The notes under the pieces are model-generated. The model had not been told where the DNA came from and searched no databases. It saw only the letters and a program-made list of their open reading frames with translations. A stretch of 35,881 bases of DNA from Microseira wollei NIES-4236 (GTDB lineage: Bacteria; Cyanobacteriota; Cyanobacteriia; Cyanobacteriales; Aerosakkonemataceae): NCBI RefSeq assembly GCF_020521235.1, contig NZ_BLAY01000103.1:1-35881 (forward strand), written 5' to 3'. Both the position numbers and the translations under genes were made by a program. Within the stretch, counting starts at the first letter, position 1. Every line of letters starts with the position of its first letter. Positions 17,539 through 24,762 of the stretch are shown one piece after another.

Positions 17539-18853
17539 TACAGCACACCCGGCGTTCGATGGGAGAACGTCTCAGATGTTTTCGGTCAATTATGGCAAGT
17601 CCTTTGGATGGTTCGGCAAACTTATCGGCTTGAAAGATTTCGTCTATTTACTGCGCTGGGACGGTCAGGGGGATTTGGAGCGGTGGAAAGTCGTATTGGA
17701 CGATGGATCGTCCGTGACCATCGAGCAAACGATGCACCAAATTGCCGTCACCGAAAAGTATGTAGTGCTGATGGAAACGGCGTTTAGATTCGGTTTGGAA
17801 CAAGGCATGAATAATCCGTTTCACGACCAGATGCAGCTCAATCAACTGATCAGGTGTTTGCTGGTCGATCGGCAATCGCCTGATACGACACTATACATTA
17901 TTCGTCGTGCTGACCTGAAGGCGGGTTCCAAGCCGAAGCAGGGGGAGGCTGACATAACGGTTGTGGCTCGCAAACTGGTGCTTCCCCGCGAATCGATCCA
18001 CATCATAGCGGACTGGGATAATACGGACGATCGATTGGTCTTACACCTCGGACATGTCTGCGCTTGGGAGGGATCTGAGTGGTTGCGCGCTTGCGATCGC
18101 ATGGGTACTGCGCCCGAGCGACCCGTGCCGCCTCGTTTGCATGGGATGATCTCAGAAGAAACCGATATTAGCTACATCGGAAGATATGTCATCGATGGTG
18201 AAACGGGTACGCTCCTGTCCGATCGTATTATCAAGGATTTGAGGAGTACCTGGGGAATTGCGTTTTTCACCTACGGTGTCAATCCGGATACAGGAATGCC
18301 TCCGGCGAGGTTTGACAATATCTACTGGACTTGTTTGGGATTGTGGAACGAACTGCTGACGGAGTTTCTTGTCAAGTTGACCGACAACTATCGCTATCGC
18401 ACGATCCCCGTTGAAGATGTGCTGCTGTATGCCGAGAAAGGGGTTCCAGCCTGCTTGTTCCGCGTTAATGTGGGGCAGGACGAAAAAATCGCGATCGCAG
18501 ATTGCTACCCGTTCCCTAATGGCTACATGGTCAACTCGCCGCAGTTCATCCCATCCGGTGCGGCAGAGGCTTCATCAACGCAGGGGTACATCGTATGTGT
18601 TGCTTTCGGTCCCGATAGTAAAGAAGTTTGGATTTTCGATGGAGAGGATCTTGCCAAAGGCCCACTGTGCAAGCTGAGCCATCCCAGCCTGGATTTTGGT
18701 TTTACCATTCATACAGCATGGTTGCCTAAAATTGCCAAGCGTACCGCTTCTTATACCATTCCAGTTAAAGCCGATTATCAAGCTTTAGTGAGTAGGAAAG
18801 ATCGCCAGATTCGGGAACTCTTCGATCGGTATGTTTATCCTCATTACTACTGA
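17539..18853 (+). pseudogene. C-terminal part of the interrupted carotenoid oxygenase gene
   Basis: Host sequence resumes right after the mobile element with TAHPAFDGRTSQMFSVNYGKS (the first Thr is completed across the joint). An in-frame ATG at 17576 makes this look like an independent 425-residue protein, but it lacks the first propeller blades. Three candidate iron ligands are in this half beyond AHP: MHQIAVTEKY, SIHIIADWDN and FTIHTAWL. Unlike the upstream paralogue it has only 13 residues between VNYGKS and FVYLLRWDG. No further stops or shifts occur, so excision would regenerate a 636-residue enzyme. Confidence 0.88.
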
Positions 18854-18977
18854 TGGCGAATGGCAGCCGTTCTTCAGAAAAAAGGGAAGAGGGATTCACA
18901 ACGAAAGTCCCTCTCCGCTAGCCGCAGCAGCCACTTCGCAAACGAGGAGGGGTTGGTGAGGGGTCAGATCCTCCGTC

Positions 18978-19081
18978 ATATCATGTCCGCTTGAAGACCC
19001 ATAGTTAGGACTGACGCTCTGACGCTAAAGACGGGGGGACGCGGAGAATTTTAATTAAGGGTGAAAAGCCTGACATGATAT
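18978..19081. repeat. MITE-like repeat, copy 1
   Basis: A 104-bp unit bounded by perfect 10-bp inverted termini (ATATCATGTC ... GACATGATAT). Inside are blocks shared with copy 2: CATAGTTAGGACTGACGCTC, TGACGC, and a stretch reading TTTTAATTA-GGGTGAAAAGCC just before the right terminus. No coding capacity. Confidence 0.75.
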
Positions 19082-19409
19082 CAATTGTTGATATAGCTTT
19101 TGCTTTCCGCGCAGCACTCTAGTAGAGGTGGGCGGGAGTTTACCTAGCCTAGATTATTGCTTCAATGCTTTGCCCCGATCGGTGCATTTGAAGAGTTACA
19201 AAATCGATTACGACTTGAGATTTATCGCTCGCGTCCAAGTGAAAGTAAAATCTAAAATGACTCCGGTCTTTGAAATCTTTAACGCCGAGTCTCCCGAACT
19301 GAGAACTGGAAAAGTTTCGAATAAATCCACCACGGAACCTCCCCACCCCGCGGGTATTTAAACCCGTACCTTGTAGTTTAAATTCAATTCATCTCCGGGA
19401 ATGACCCTC

Positions 19410-19508
19410 ATATCATGTCCGTTTGATTACCTATAGTTAGAACTGACGCTCTGACGCGGAAGGGGACGGGTCGAGTTTTAATTATGGGTGAAAAGCCTGA
19501 CATTATAT
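19410..19508. repeat. MITE-like repeat, copy 2
   Basis: A 99-bp unit in the same orientation as copy 1, with termini ATATCATGTC and GACATTATAT (one mismatch). The shared core is CTATAGTTAGAACTGACGCT and the GTGAAAAGCCTGACAT right end. The middle differs more, consistent with an old insertion pair. Confidence 0.75.
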
Positions 19509-19818
19509 CACACCCCAATTCTGGGTTGGTAATTCCTATAGGATAATTTCAATATCCTTAGGTGCGATATTTAATGCAGCATTGAGCTTTGGCTCTCTCA
19601 TAAATGGTGCGTTCAATCTAACTTATCAACAACTCTTCATTGTAGACAGAAACTCTGGCAAACCCTCGATTAAAGAGGGTTTGCCACACAAAAAGGATTC
19701 CTCATCTTATTATCGAATAAAAACTTATTATAGCGGTTTGTGACTTGGTGGAATACAGTAGTTGTCTATTAGACCGCTGGCAAAGTATCAAACCCGCCCG
19801 GAAATAAATTTCCGGATT

Positions 19819-19846
19819 GTAGAGACGTTACATGTAACGTCTCTAC
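19819..19846. repeat. 28-bp perfect palindrome
   Basis: Two 14-base arms starting GTAGAGACGTTACA meet with no spacer, followed at once by a CGGTTAAAACCG stem. It resembles widespread cyanobacterial intergenic palindromes; no function can be assigned. Confidence 0.7.
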
Positions 19847-20036
19847 AAGTCGGTTAAAACCGACTAAATGCCATGAAACCATTCCGTTAAAACGGACTTT
19901 CGCTAAAAGCCCTTGGAATTTATTCCCTGGCAGGTTAGATACTTTTGCCAGCGATCTATTGGTGAAGGGGGGCACAGCAGTGCGCCTCTAGCCGCTGTTG
20001 TATTAAACCGCTATAACGATTGAAGCTGCACTATAG

Positions 20037-20408
20037 CTTGATGCGCGAGTAGAAGTATTGCAATCTTTGCCAGTAGAAAGCAGCGATAGTTTGCCACTAA
20101 ATTTGGTCAATTATGTTGCCATATATCGGGAAAATATTGTTTTAAATGATGCCATTAACCCAGGCATATTTATTACCGTTCCTTACATTGTCAAGCACCA
20201 ACCGAAGTCTATTTTATGTGCGGAGATCGTCAACCAAGGCCAACTGATTGGCCTCTTCTATTTAGAAAATAATCTCGTCTCAGGAGCCTTGACGCAAAAC
20301 CGTTTAGAAATCGTCAAAGTCCTATCTTCCCAATCTGCTGTTTCTATTGAAAATGCTCTACTTTATTGTACCTTAGAAGACAATATTAATAAACGGCAAT
20401 ACGGATGA
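20037..20408 (+). pseudogene. GAF-domain fragment of a signalling protein
   Basis: The frame is open from 20037 (LDARVEVLQSLPVESSDSLP) with only a TTG at 20058 as a possible start. It reads through a C-terminal GAF-domain portion (NYVAIYRENIVLNDA, KSILCAEIVNQGQLIGLFYLEN, LEIVKVLSSQSAVSIENALLY) and stops at 20408. Such segments are normal inside large GAF-containing kinases. The upstream kinase or ATPase part and downstream domains are missing, so this is a relic. It abuts a second relic (20412-20552) and lies just upstream of the intact ndhH. Confidence 0.75.
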
Positions 20409-20411
20409 GAG

Positions 20412-20552
20412 CGACTGTGGGAAGTGGCGCAACAAAACCGTCACCAATCAGCCGCACAAATTCGGCAAGCGGTAATTGACGACCTGCGGCGACATATCGG
20501 CAAGCAGAAAGTTTTTGACGATATTACTTTGGTGGTACTTAAGCAAAAATAG
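20412..20552 (+). pseudogene. C-terminal scrap of a SpoIIE/PP2C phosphatase
   Basis: A 46-codon open stretch reading RLWEVAQQNRHQSAAQIRQA and ending KVFDDITLVVLKQK, followed by TAG. The DDIT(L/V)VV ending is the last strand of SpoIIE-type phosphatases (the gene at 1785-3494 ends DDQTILSLEVL). It has no start codon or catalytic core and is in a different frame from the GAF relic before it. Confidence 0.7.
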
Positions 20553-20559
20553 ATAGAAC

Positions 20560-20684
20560 GCTCAACACCAGCCAATCTTTAGCCAAAGAATTTGCTATGG
20601 CTACTCTCGCCAGCGATAACTCAGCTGCGCGGGCATAAGCCAATATAATCTAAAGAGCGAAACAAAAATTAAAATTGCGCTTCT
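20560..20684 (+). promoter_or_regulatory. ndhH upstream region (duplicated at 12328)
   Basis: The non-coding leader of ndhH. The blocks AGCCAATCTTTAGCCAAAG and CATAAGCCAATATAATCT are conserved with the decayed copy at 12328-12495 while the sequence between them is not, so these blocks are candidates for promoter or regulator-binding sites. TATAAT occurs within the second block. Confidence 0.5.
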
Positions 20685-21869
20685 ATGGCAAGAATTGAAA
20701 CCAAAACGGAACCCATGATACTCAACATGGGGCCGCACCATCCCTCGATGCACGGGGTGTTGCGGTTAATCGTCACCCTGGATGGGGAAGATGTGATCGA
20801 TTGCGAGCCGGTGATTGGCTACCTGCATCGCGGCATGGAAAAAATTGCCGAGAACCGCACCAATATTATGTACGTCCCCTACGTCAGCCGCTGGGACTAC
20901 GCGGCGGGGATGTTTAACGAAGCTGTCACTGTCAACGCGCCGGAAAAACTAGCAGATATTCCCGTCCCCAAACGCGCCAGCTATATCCGCGTCATCATGC
21001 TGGAATTAAACCGCATCGCGAATCACTTGCTGTGGTTGGGGCCATTTTTGGCGGACGTTGGCGCTCAAACTCCATTTTTCTATATCTTCCGCGAACGGGA
21101 ACTAATTTACGACCTGTGGGAAGCCGCCACAGGTTATCGCCTCGTTAACAACAACTATTTCCGCATCGGCGGCGTTGCGGCTGATTTGCCATATGGTTGG
21201 GTAGACAAGTGCGAAGACTTCTGCGACTACTTCGATCCCAAAGTAGACGAATACGAGCGCTTGATTACCGATAACCCGATCTTCCGCCGTCGGGTGGAAG
21301 GTATCGGCACTATTACCCGCGAAGAAGCCATTAACTGGGCGCTTTCCGGTCCGATGCTGCGCGCGTCTGGCGTCAAGTGGGACTTGCGGAAAGTTGATCG
21401 CTACGAATGCTACGACGATTTTGATTGGGAAGTACAGTGGGAAACAGCGGGAGATTGTTTCGCTCGTTACTTAGTACGGATTCGCGAAATGCGCGAGTCG
21501 GTTAAAATTCTGCGCCAAGCCTTGAAAGGACTTCCCGGTGGCGCTTATGAGAACCTGGAAGCTAAGCGGATGCAAGAAGGGCCAAAATCTGAATGGAACG
21601 GTTTTGATTACCAATTCATCAGTAAGAAAATTGCCCCAACTTTTAAGATTCCCAAAGGCGAACACTATGTCCGCATTGAAAGCGGCAAAGGCGAGCTGGG
21701 AATTTACATTATTGGGGATGATAATGTCTTCCCTTGGCGCTGGAAAATTCGTGCAGCAGATTTCAACAACCTGCAAATCTTCCCTCACCTGCTCAAGGGG
21801 GTAAAACTTGCCGATATTGTGGCAATTTTGGGCAGTATTGACATCATCATGGGTTCGGTAGATCGTTAG
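20685..21869 (+). CDS. ndhH: NAD(P)H-quinone oxidoreductase subunit H (NDH-1, 49-kDa type)
   Basis: A 394-residue NdhH, orthologue of NuoD and mitochondrial NDUFS2. It is the peripheral-arm subunit that forms the plastoquinone site of the photosynthetic complex I used for cyclic electron flow and respiration. The N-terminus [20 protein letters not shown] is the standard one. Seen motifs: [13 protein letters not shown] (quinone-site His loop), [26 protein letters not shown], and the C-terminal [13 protein letters not shown]49 in LHRG corresponds, by my counting, to the Arg symmetrically dimethylated in NDUFS2. A terminator-like hairpin follows, and a MidA/NDUFAF7-family methyltransferase gene lies 335 bp downstream on the same strand. 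Confidence 0.97.
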   Translation: MARIETKTEPMILNMGPHHPSMHGVLRLIVTLDGEDVIDCEPVIGYLHRGMEKIAENRTNIMYVPYVSRWDYAAGMFNEAVTVNAPEKLADIPVPKRASYIRVIMLELNRIANHLLWLGPFLADVGAQTPFFYIFRERELIYDLWEAATGYRLVNNNYFRIGGVAADLPYGWVDKCEDFCDYFDPKVDEYERLITDNPIFRRRVEGIGTITREEAINWALSGPMLRASGVKWDLRKVDRYECYDDFDWEVQWETAGDCFARYLVRIREMRESVKILRQALKGLPGGAYENLEAKRMQEGPKSEWNGFDYQFISKKIAPTFKIPKGEHYVRIESGKGELGIYIIGDDNVFPWRWKIRAADFNNLQIFPHLLKGVKLADIVAILGSIDIIMGSVDR

Positions 21870-21893
21870 GAAATATCGCTCCGAGTTTAAATA

Positions 21894-21931
21894 AGAGCAG
21901 TTGCATCAAGGTGCGGCTGCTCTATTTTTTT
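21894..21931 (+). terminator. Rho-independent terminator after ndhH
   Basis: AGAGCAGTTGCA pairs with TGCGGCTGCTCT around a short loop and is followed by ATTTTTTT. It lies 24 bp after the ndhH stop, so most ndhH transcripts probably end before the methyltransferase gene. Confidence 0.8.
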
Positions 21932-21943
21932 ATGTGGTTTGTA

Positions 21944-22007
21944 GTAGGGGCTGGTTTAGCCAACCTGTCGGAGGAACCAGGAAATATTGCGATAAACCCG
22001 CCCCTAC
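21944..22007. repeat. Intergenic palindromic repeat
   Basis: GTAGGGGCTGGTTTA near the left pairs with TAAACCCGCCCCTAC at the right with one mismatch; the loop is about 34 nt. It resembles common cyanobacterial GTAGGGG-type repeats. Sequence from here to the next gene (22205) shows nothing else beyond its expected promoter. Confidence 0.65.
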
Positions 22008-22204
22008 GCTGCTCCGCATTTAAATCGAATAAAGAGACCGGCAAGATGCCCATCCCACAAGAATATCAGAAAAATTGACTGTAAAATTAGATGCATAGCA
22101 GCTTAGGAACTTGCGGAAAAACGACACCGGAGCGAATTAAACAGGTAAAATATTGAATAAACCAGACAATTCGCCGAGCCGAATTGGTTTAAAGAAAATG
22201 TTTT

Positions 22205-23500
22205 ATGGTAGTCCAGCAATCCGATCTTAACGACAACAATCAAGCTTTGTGCGATGCGATCGCGCTCTCGATTGCCGAAAATCCCCAGCAACAAATTACT
22301 TTTGCTGAATACATGGATTTGGTATTATACCACCCACAGCACGGGTATTATGCCACCAACGCCGCCCACATCGGGCCGCAAGGTGACTTTTTCACCTCCC
22401 CCCACCTTGGTTCTGACTTTGGCGAGTTGCTGGCAGAGCAATTTGTCAATATGTGGGAAATTATGGGCAAACCTTCGCCTTTTACCCTCGTAGAAATGGG
22501 GGCAGGTCAGGGAATTTTAGCGGCAGATATTCTGAAATATTTACAACTGCAATACCCTGATTTTTTCAATATTTGGGAATATATCATCGTTGAAAAATCA
22601 ATTGTTCTGAAACGAGAACAGCAGCAGCGTTTACAAGGATTGCCTTTAAAGTGGTGCGCTTTAGAAGAAATACCAAATGCCTCAATTATCGGGGTTTTTT
22701 TTTCTAATGAATTAGTCGATGCTTTTCCCGTCCATCTGTTTGTAATTGAACAAGGGCAACTGCAAGAAATATATGTTTCTCGCTCTTTGATAGGAATCGA
22801 TCCCATAGTTCTACCGCCACCCTCTTACGCTTTGGACATGGTAGCACCAGATCGATCGATTCCTTTAAATTTAACTCAATCTTCTGAGAAAAAAGGGTTT
22901 GTAGAGGTGACGGGCGAACCTTCAACCGCCAAACTTGCCGAGTATTTCAAATTGGTTGGAATTCAATTACCATCGAGTGCTTATCCGGATGGATATCGCA
23001 GCGAGGTAAATCTGGCAGCATTGGACTGGCTGAGTATGGTATCAAATAAACTCAATCGAGGATATTTACTCACCATTGATTATGGCTATCCTGCCCATAA
23101 ATATTACACTCCGGCGCGCCAGCAAGGGACATTGCAGTGTTACTATCGCCACCGCCATCACGATAATCCCTACGTGAATATTGGCAGGCAAGATATTACC
23201 GCTCATGTCGATTTTACCGCGTTGGAACGGTGGGGTGAATTGTGCGGATTGGAGAAGGTTGGTTTTGTGAAGCAGGAATTTTTTTTGATGGCTTTGGGAT
23301 TGGGTTCGCGCATGGCTTCCCTGTCTTCGATTGAGGCTACAAATCCTCAAGCAATCCATCAAGTTTTGCAACGTCGCGAGGCTTTACATCAGCTGATGAA
23401 CCCGATGGGATTGGGCGGTTTTGGGGTATTAATTCAAAGTAAGGGTTTGACCGCAGATCAGAAGGCGCGTCCTTTGAAAGGTTTGAGTATGCCAATATAG
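22205..23500 (+). CDS. Class I SAM-dependent methyltransferase, MidA/NDUFAF7 (DUF185) family
   Basis: A 431-residue protein. Family features: ITFAEYMDLVLYHPQHGYY at the N-terminus, QGDFFTSPHLGSDFGELLAEQ, the SAM-binding loop LVEMGAGQGILAADIL (about residue 95), FFSNELVDAFPVHLF, LLTIDYGYPAHKYY and DITAHVDFTALE. The mitochondrial member NDUFAF7/MidA dimethylates an arginine of NDUFS2 during complex I assembly (established). Here the gene sits just downstream of ndhH, which encodes the NDUFS2 orthologue, so a role in NDH-1 assembly is a reasonable inference. The region of about 220-235 (LNLTQSSEKKGFVEVT) looks like a surface insertion. The ATG at 22205 precedes the conserved region by about 20 residues. 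Confidence 0.9.
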   Translation: MVVQQSDLNDNNQALCDAIALSIAENPQQQITFAEYMDLVLYHPQHGYYATNAAHIGPQGDFFTSPHLGSDFGELLAEQFVNMWEIMGKPSPFTLVEMGAGQGILAADILKYLQLQYPDFFNIWEYIIVEKSIVLKREQQQRLQGLPLKWCALEEIPNASIIGVFFSNELVDAFPVHLFVIEQGQLQEIYVSRSLIGIDPIVLPPPSYALDMVAPDRSIPLNLTQSSEKKGFVEVTGEPSTAKLAEYFKLVGIQLPSSAYPDGYRSEVNLAALDWLSMVSNKLNRGYLLTIDYGYPAHKYYTPARQQGTLQCYYRHRHHDNPYVNIGRQDITAHVDFTALERWGELCGLEKVGFVKQEFFLMALGLGSRMASLSSIEATNPQAIHQVLQRREALHQLMNPMGLGGFGVLIQSKGLTADQKARPLKGLSMPI

Positions 23501-23527
23501 TAGACCTCTTGTAAAAGTCCTTTTGAG

Positions 23528-23759
23528 ACGATTTGAAGGGCGGGCACCGACGCCCACCCCACAAGAATTTTTCTGGTTTTGTGGGGTGGGCATTCTGCCC
23601 GCCTCAAATATTTTTCCCAGAGGTCTAGTCAACCTAGCGATCGACGATTTGAAGGGCGGGCACCGACGCCCACCCCACAAGAATTTTTCTGGTTTTGTGG
23701 GGTGGGCATTCTGCCCGCCTCAAATATTTTTGCCAGAGGTTTAGTGAACCTAGCGATCG
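23528..23759. repeat. Two tandem copies of a 116-bp palindromic repeat
   Basis: Copies begin at 23528 and 23644 with ACGATTTGAAGGGCGGGC and are nearly identical (differences such as CCC/GCC before AGAGGT). Each contains nested inverted arms, GGCGGGCA/TGCCCGCC and CCCACCCCACAA/TTGTGGGGTGGG, with an AT-rich loop. They lie between convergent genes and could form bidirectional terminator-like hairpins. Confidence 0.85.
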
Positions 23760-23769
23760 CATCACCCTT

Positions 23770-23970
23770 TTAGATCTCCACTAAATCTTCTAGTGTCAAA
23801 TTCAGCAATTCACACAATGCTTTCATTTGTGCTGGGTAGAGTTTGGGTACTTGTCTATCTGTTTCCCAGTTGATGACAGTTGATTGGACAACATTACACG
23901 CTTCTGCTACTTGTATGCGCGTTAAACCAAGGCTTTCCCGTCTTTCTCTTAGCTTTTTCCCTAATGACAT
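23770..23970 (-). CDS. XRE-family helix-turn-helix regulator, 66 aa
   Basis: A single-domain DNA-binding protein: MSLGKKLRERRESLGLTRIQ, then the helix-turn-helix VAEACNVVQSTVINWETDRQ and a C-terminal dimerising part (LCELLNLTLEDLVEI). It is like phage Cro/C-type and antitoxin-type XRE regulators but has no adjacent toxin or restriction gene. The nearest candidate operator is a 40-bp palindrome 82 bp upstream of its start. It converges on the methyltransferase gene across a tandem repeat. Confidence 0.87.
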   Translation of the reverse strand: MSLGKKLRERRESLGLTRIQVAEACNVVQSTVINWETDRQVPKLYPAQMKALCELLNLTLEDLVEI

Positions 23971-24051
23971 TTGGTTTTATATTTTGAGTTTTAAATTTTA
24001 GATTACTCTATTTCATCACTAAGTATAATATAAAGAATGCCTGCTAATTTC

Positions 24052-24091
24052 AGTTAACTACATATAGTCAGTTGACTATATGTAGTTAACT
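24052..24091. promoter_or_regulatory. 40-bp near-perfect palindrome upstream of the XRE gene
   Basis: Two perfect 19-base arms (AGTTAACTACATATAGTCA and its complement) around a GT spacer. It is AT-rich without a T-run, so it is more likely an operator than a terminator. The TATAGTCA/TGACTATA and AGTTAAC/GTTAACT half-sites are candidates for XRE binding (inference). Confidence 0.55.
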
Positions 24092-24169
24092 ATGTAAAAA
24101 AATATTGATTTTATAGACAAAGTTAAAAAGCGTGTTATCTTTTTGATTGCAGCAGTTTTTAGTAGGTCT

Positions 24170-24227
24170 GAAGCATTTGCGCGCGGGATATTAGGGGAAA
24201 ACCAGAGTCTTTATACGCAAATGCTTC
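24170..24227. repeat. Intergenic inverted repeat
   Basis: GAAGCATTTGCG at 24170-24181 is perfectly complementary to CGCAAATGCTTC at 24216-24227. This type of AAGCATTTGCG repeat is familiar from cyanobacterial intergenic regions. 24092-24440 otherwise holds nothing I can support as a gene. Confidence 0.65.
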
Positions 24228-24454
24228 ACCCTGGCAAAGATTGTGGCAAAAGATCTATTTACCAAGGAGGTTAGAGAGCGTTAAAATTTGCCAGGTGAAG
24301 AGAATATTTCCCAAGCAAAACCCTAATTTATAGAGTTGTCTATGGCATTGGGAAGCGTACACGCAAAGTCCAATAAAAGTCAGAAGCCAGTCTTTGCCCT
24401 GGAAAAGCACTTTGACTGGCTCTGGCTCCAACATTAATGGAGATAAGTTCAATT

Positions 24455-24670
24455 ATGCCTTACAAAGACCGCCTCAACCAGTGGTTGATCGTTCGCTTGC
24501 TTCCGAATATGCAGCGAATTACTGTAGCCCAATTCTACAATCGCTCTGACGCAGAGGGTTATATGCAGATAATTCGGCAGTTAATCCCCAATGCTCAATT
24601 TACGATTGTGTTTAACGCAGATGCGGTGCTGGGGTGTTCGACTACTCACAGGGTGAAGTCCAAGATCTAG
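24455..24670 (+). CDS. Small conserved cyanobacterial-type hypothetical protein, 71 aa
   Basis: The protein starts MPYKDRLNQWLIVRLLPNMQ and continues with VAQFYNRSDAEGYMQIIRQL and AQFTIVFNA, a compact alpha/beta domain of the kind often found in cyanobacteria with unknown function. An upstream in-frame ATG (24437) would add six residues, but a GGAGA at 24439-24443 is placed to serve the ATG at 24455, which I prefer. It is flanked by non-coding DNA on both sides and has no obvious operon partner. Confidence 0.75.
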   Translation: MPYKDRLNQWLIVRLLPNMQRITVAQFYNRSDAEGYMQIIRQLIPNAQFTIVFNADAVLGCSTTHRVKSKI

Positions 24671-24762
24671 CGTAACAAGTTAGGTTGGAGCGATCGCATC
24701 GCAGGCGGAAATGGGTGCGATCGCGCTATCCAACAATATTGCCGTAAGTTTGATTATAATCC

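Larger units (their letters stand above)
18854..20036. other. Long non-coding stretch with MITE-like repeats and palindromes
   Basis: About 1.2 kb without a convincing gene. It holds two MITE-like repeats (18978-19081, 19410-19508), a hairpin with AACCCTC/GAGGGTT arms near 19660-19680, a 28-bp perfect palindrome at 19819-19846 and a CGGTTAAAACCG stem just after it. A 77-codon frame at 19128-19361 lies between the MITE-like copies and shows no protein features. Confidence 0.55.

Noticed and set aside
19128-19361. 77-codon plus frame between the MITE-like repeats
   Set aside because: No protein-like pattern and no start signal; it lies in a repeat-rich non-coding stretch.
24255-24452. 65-codon minus frame with a hydrophobic stretch
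   Set aside because: Its 5' end runs up to the better supported plus-strand gene at 24455, and neither SD nor conserved features are evident.
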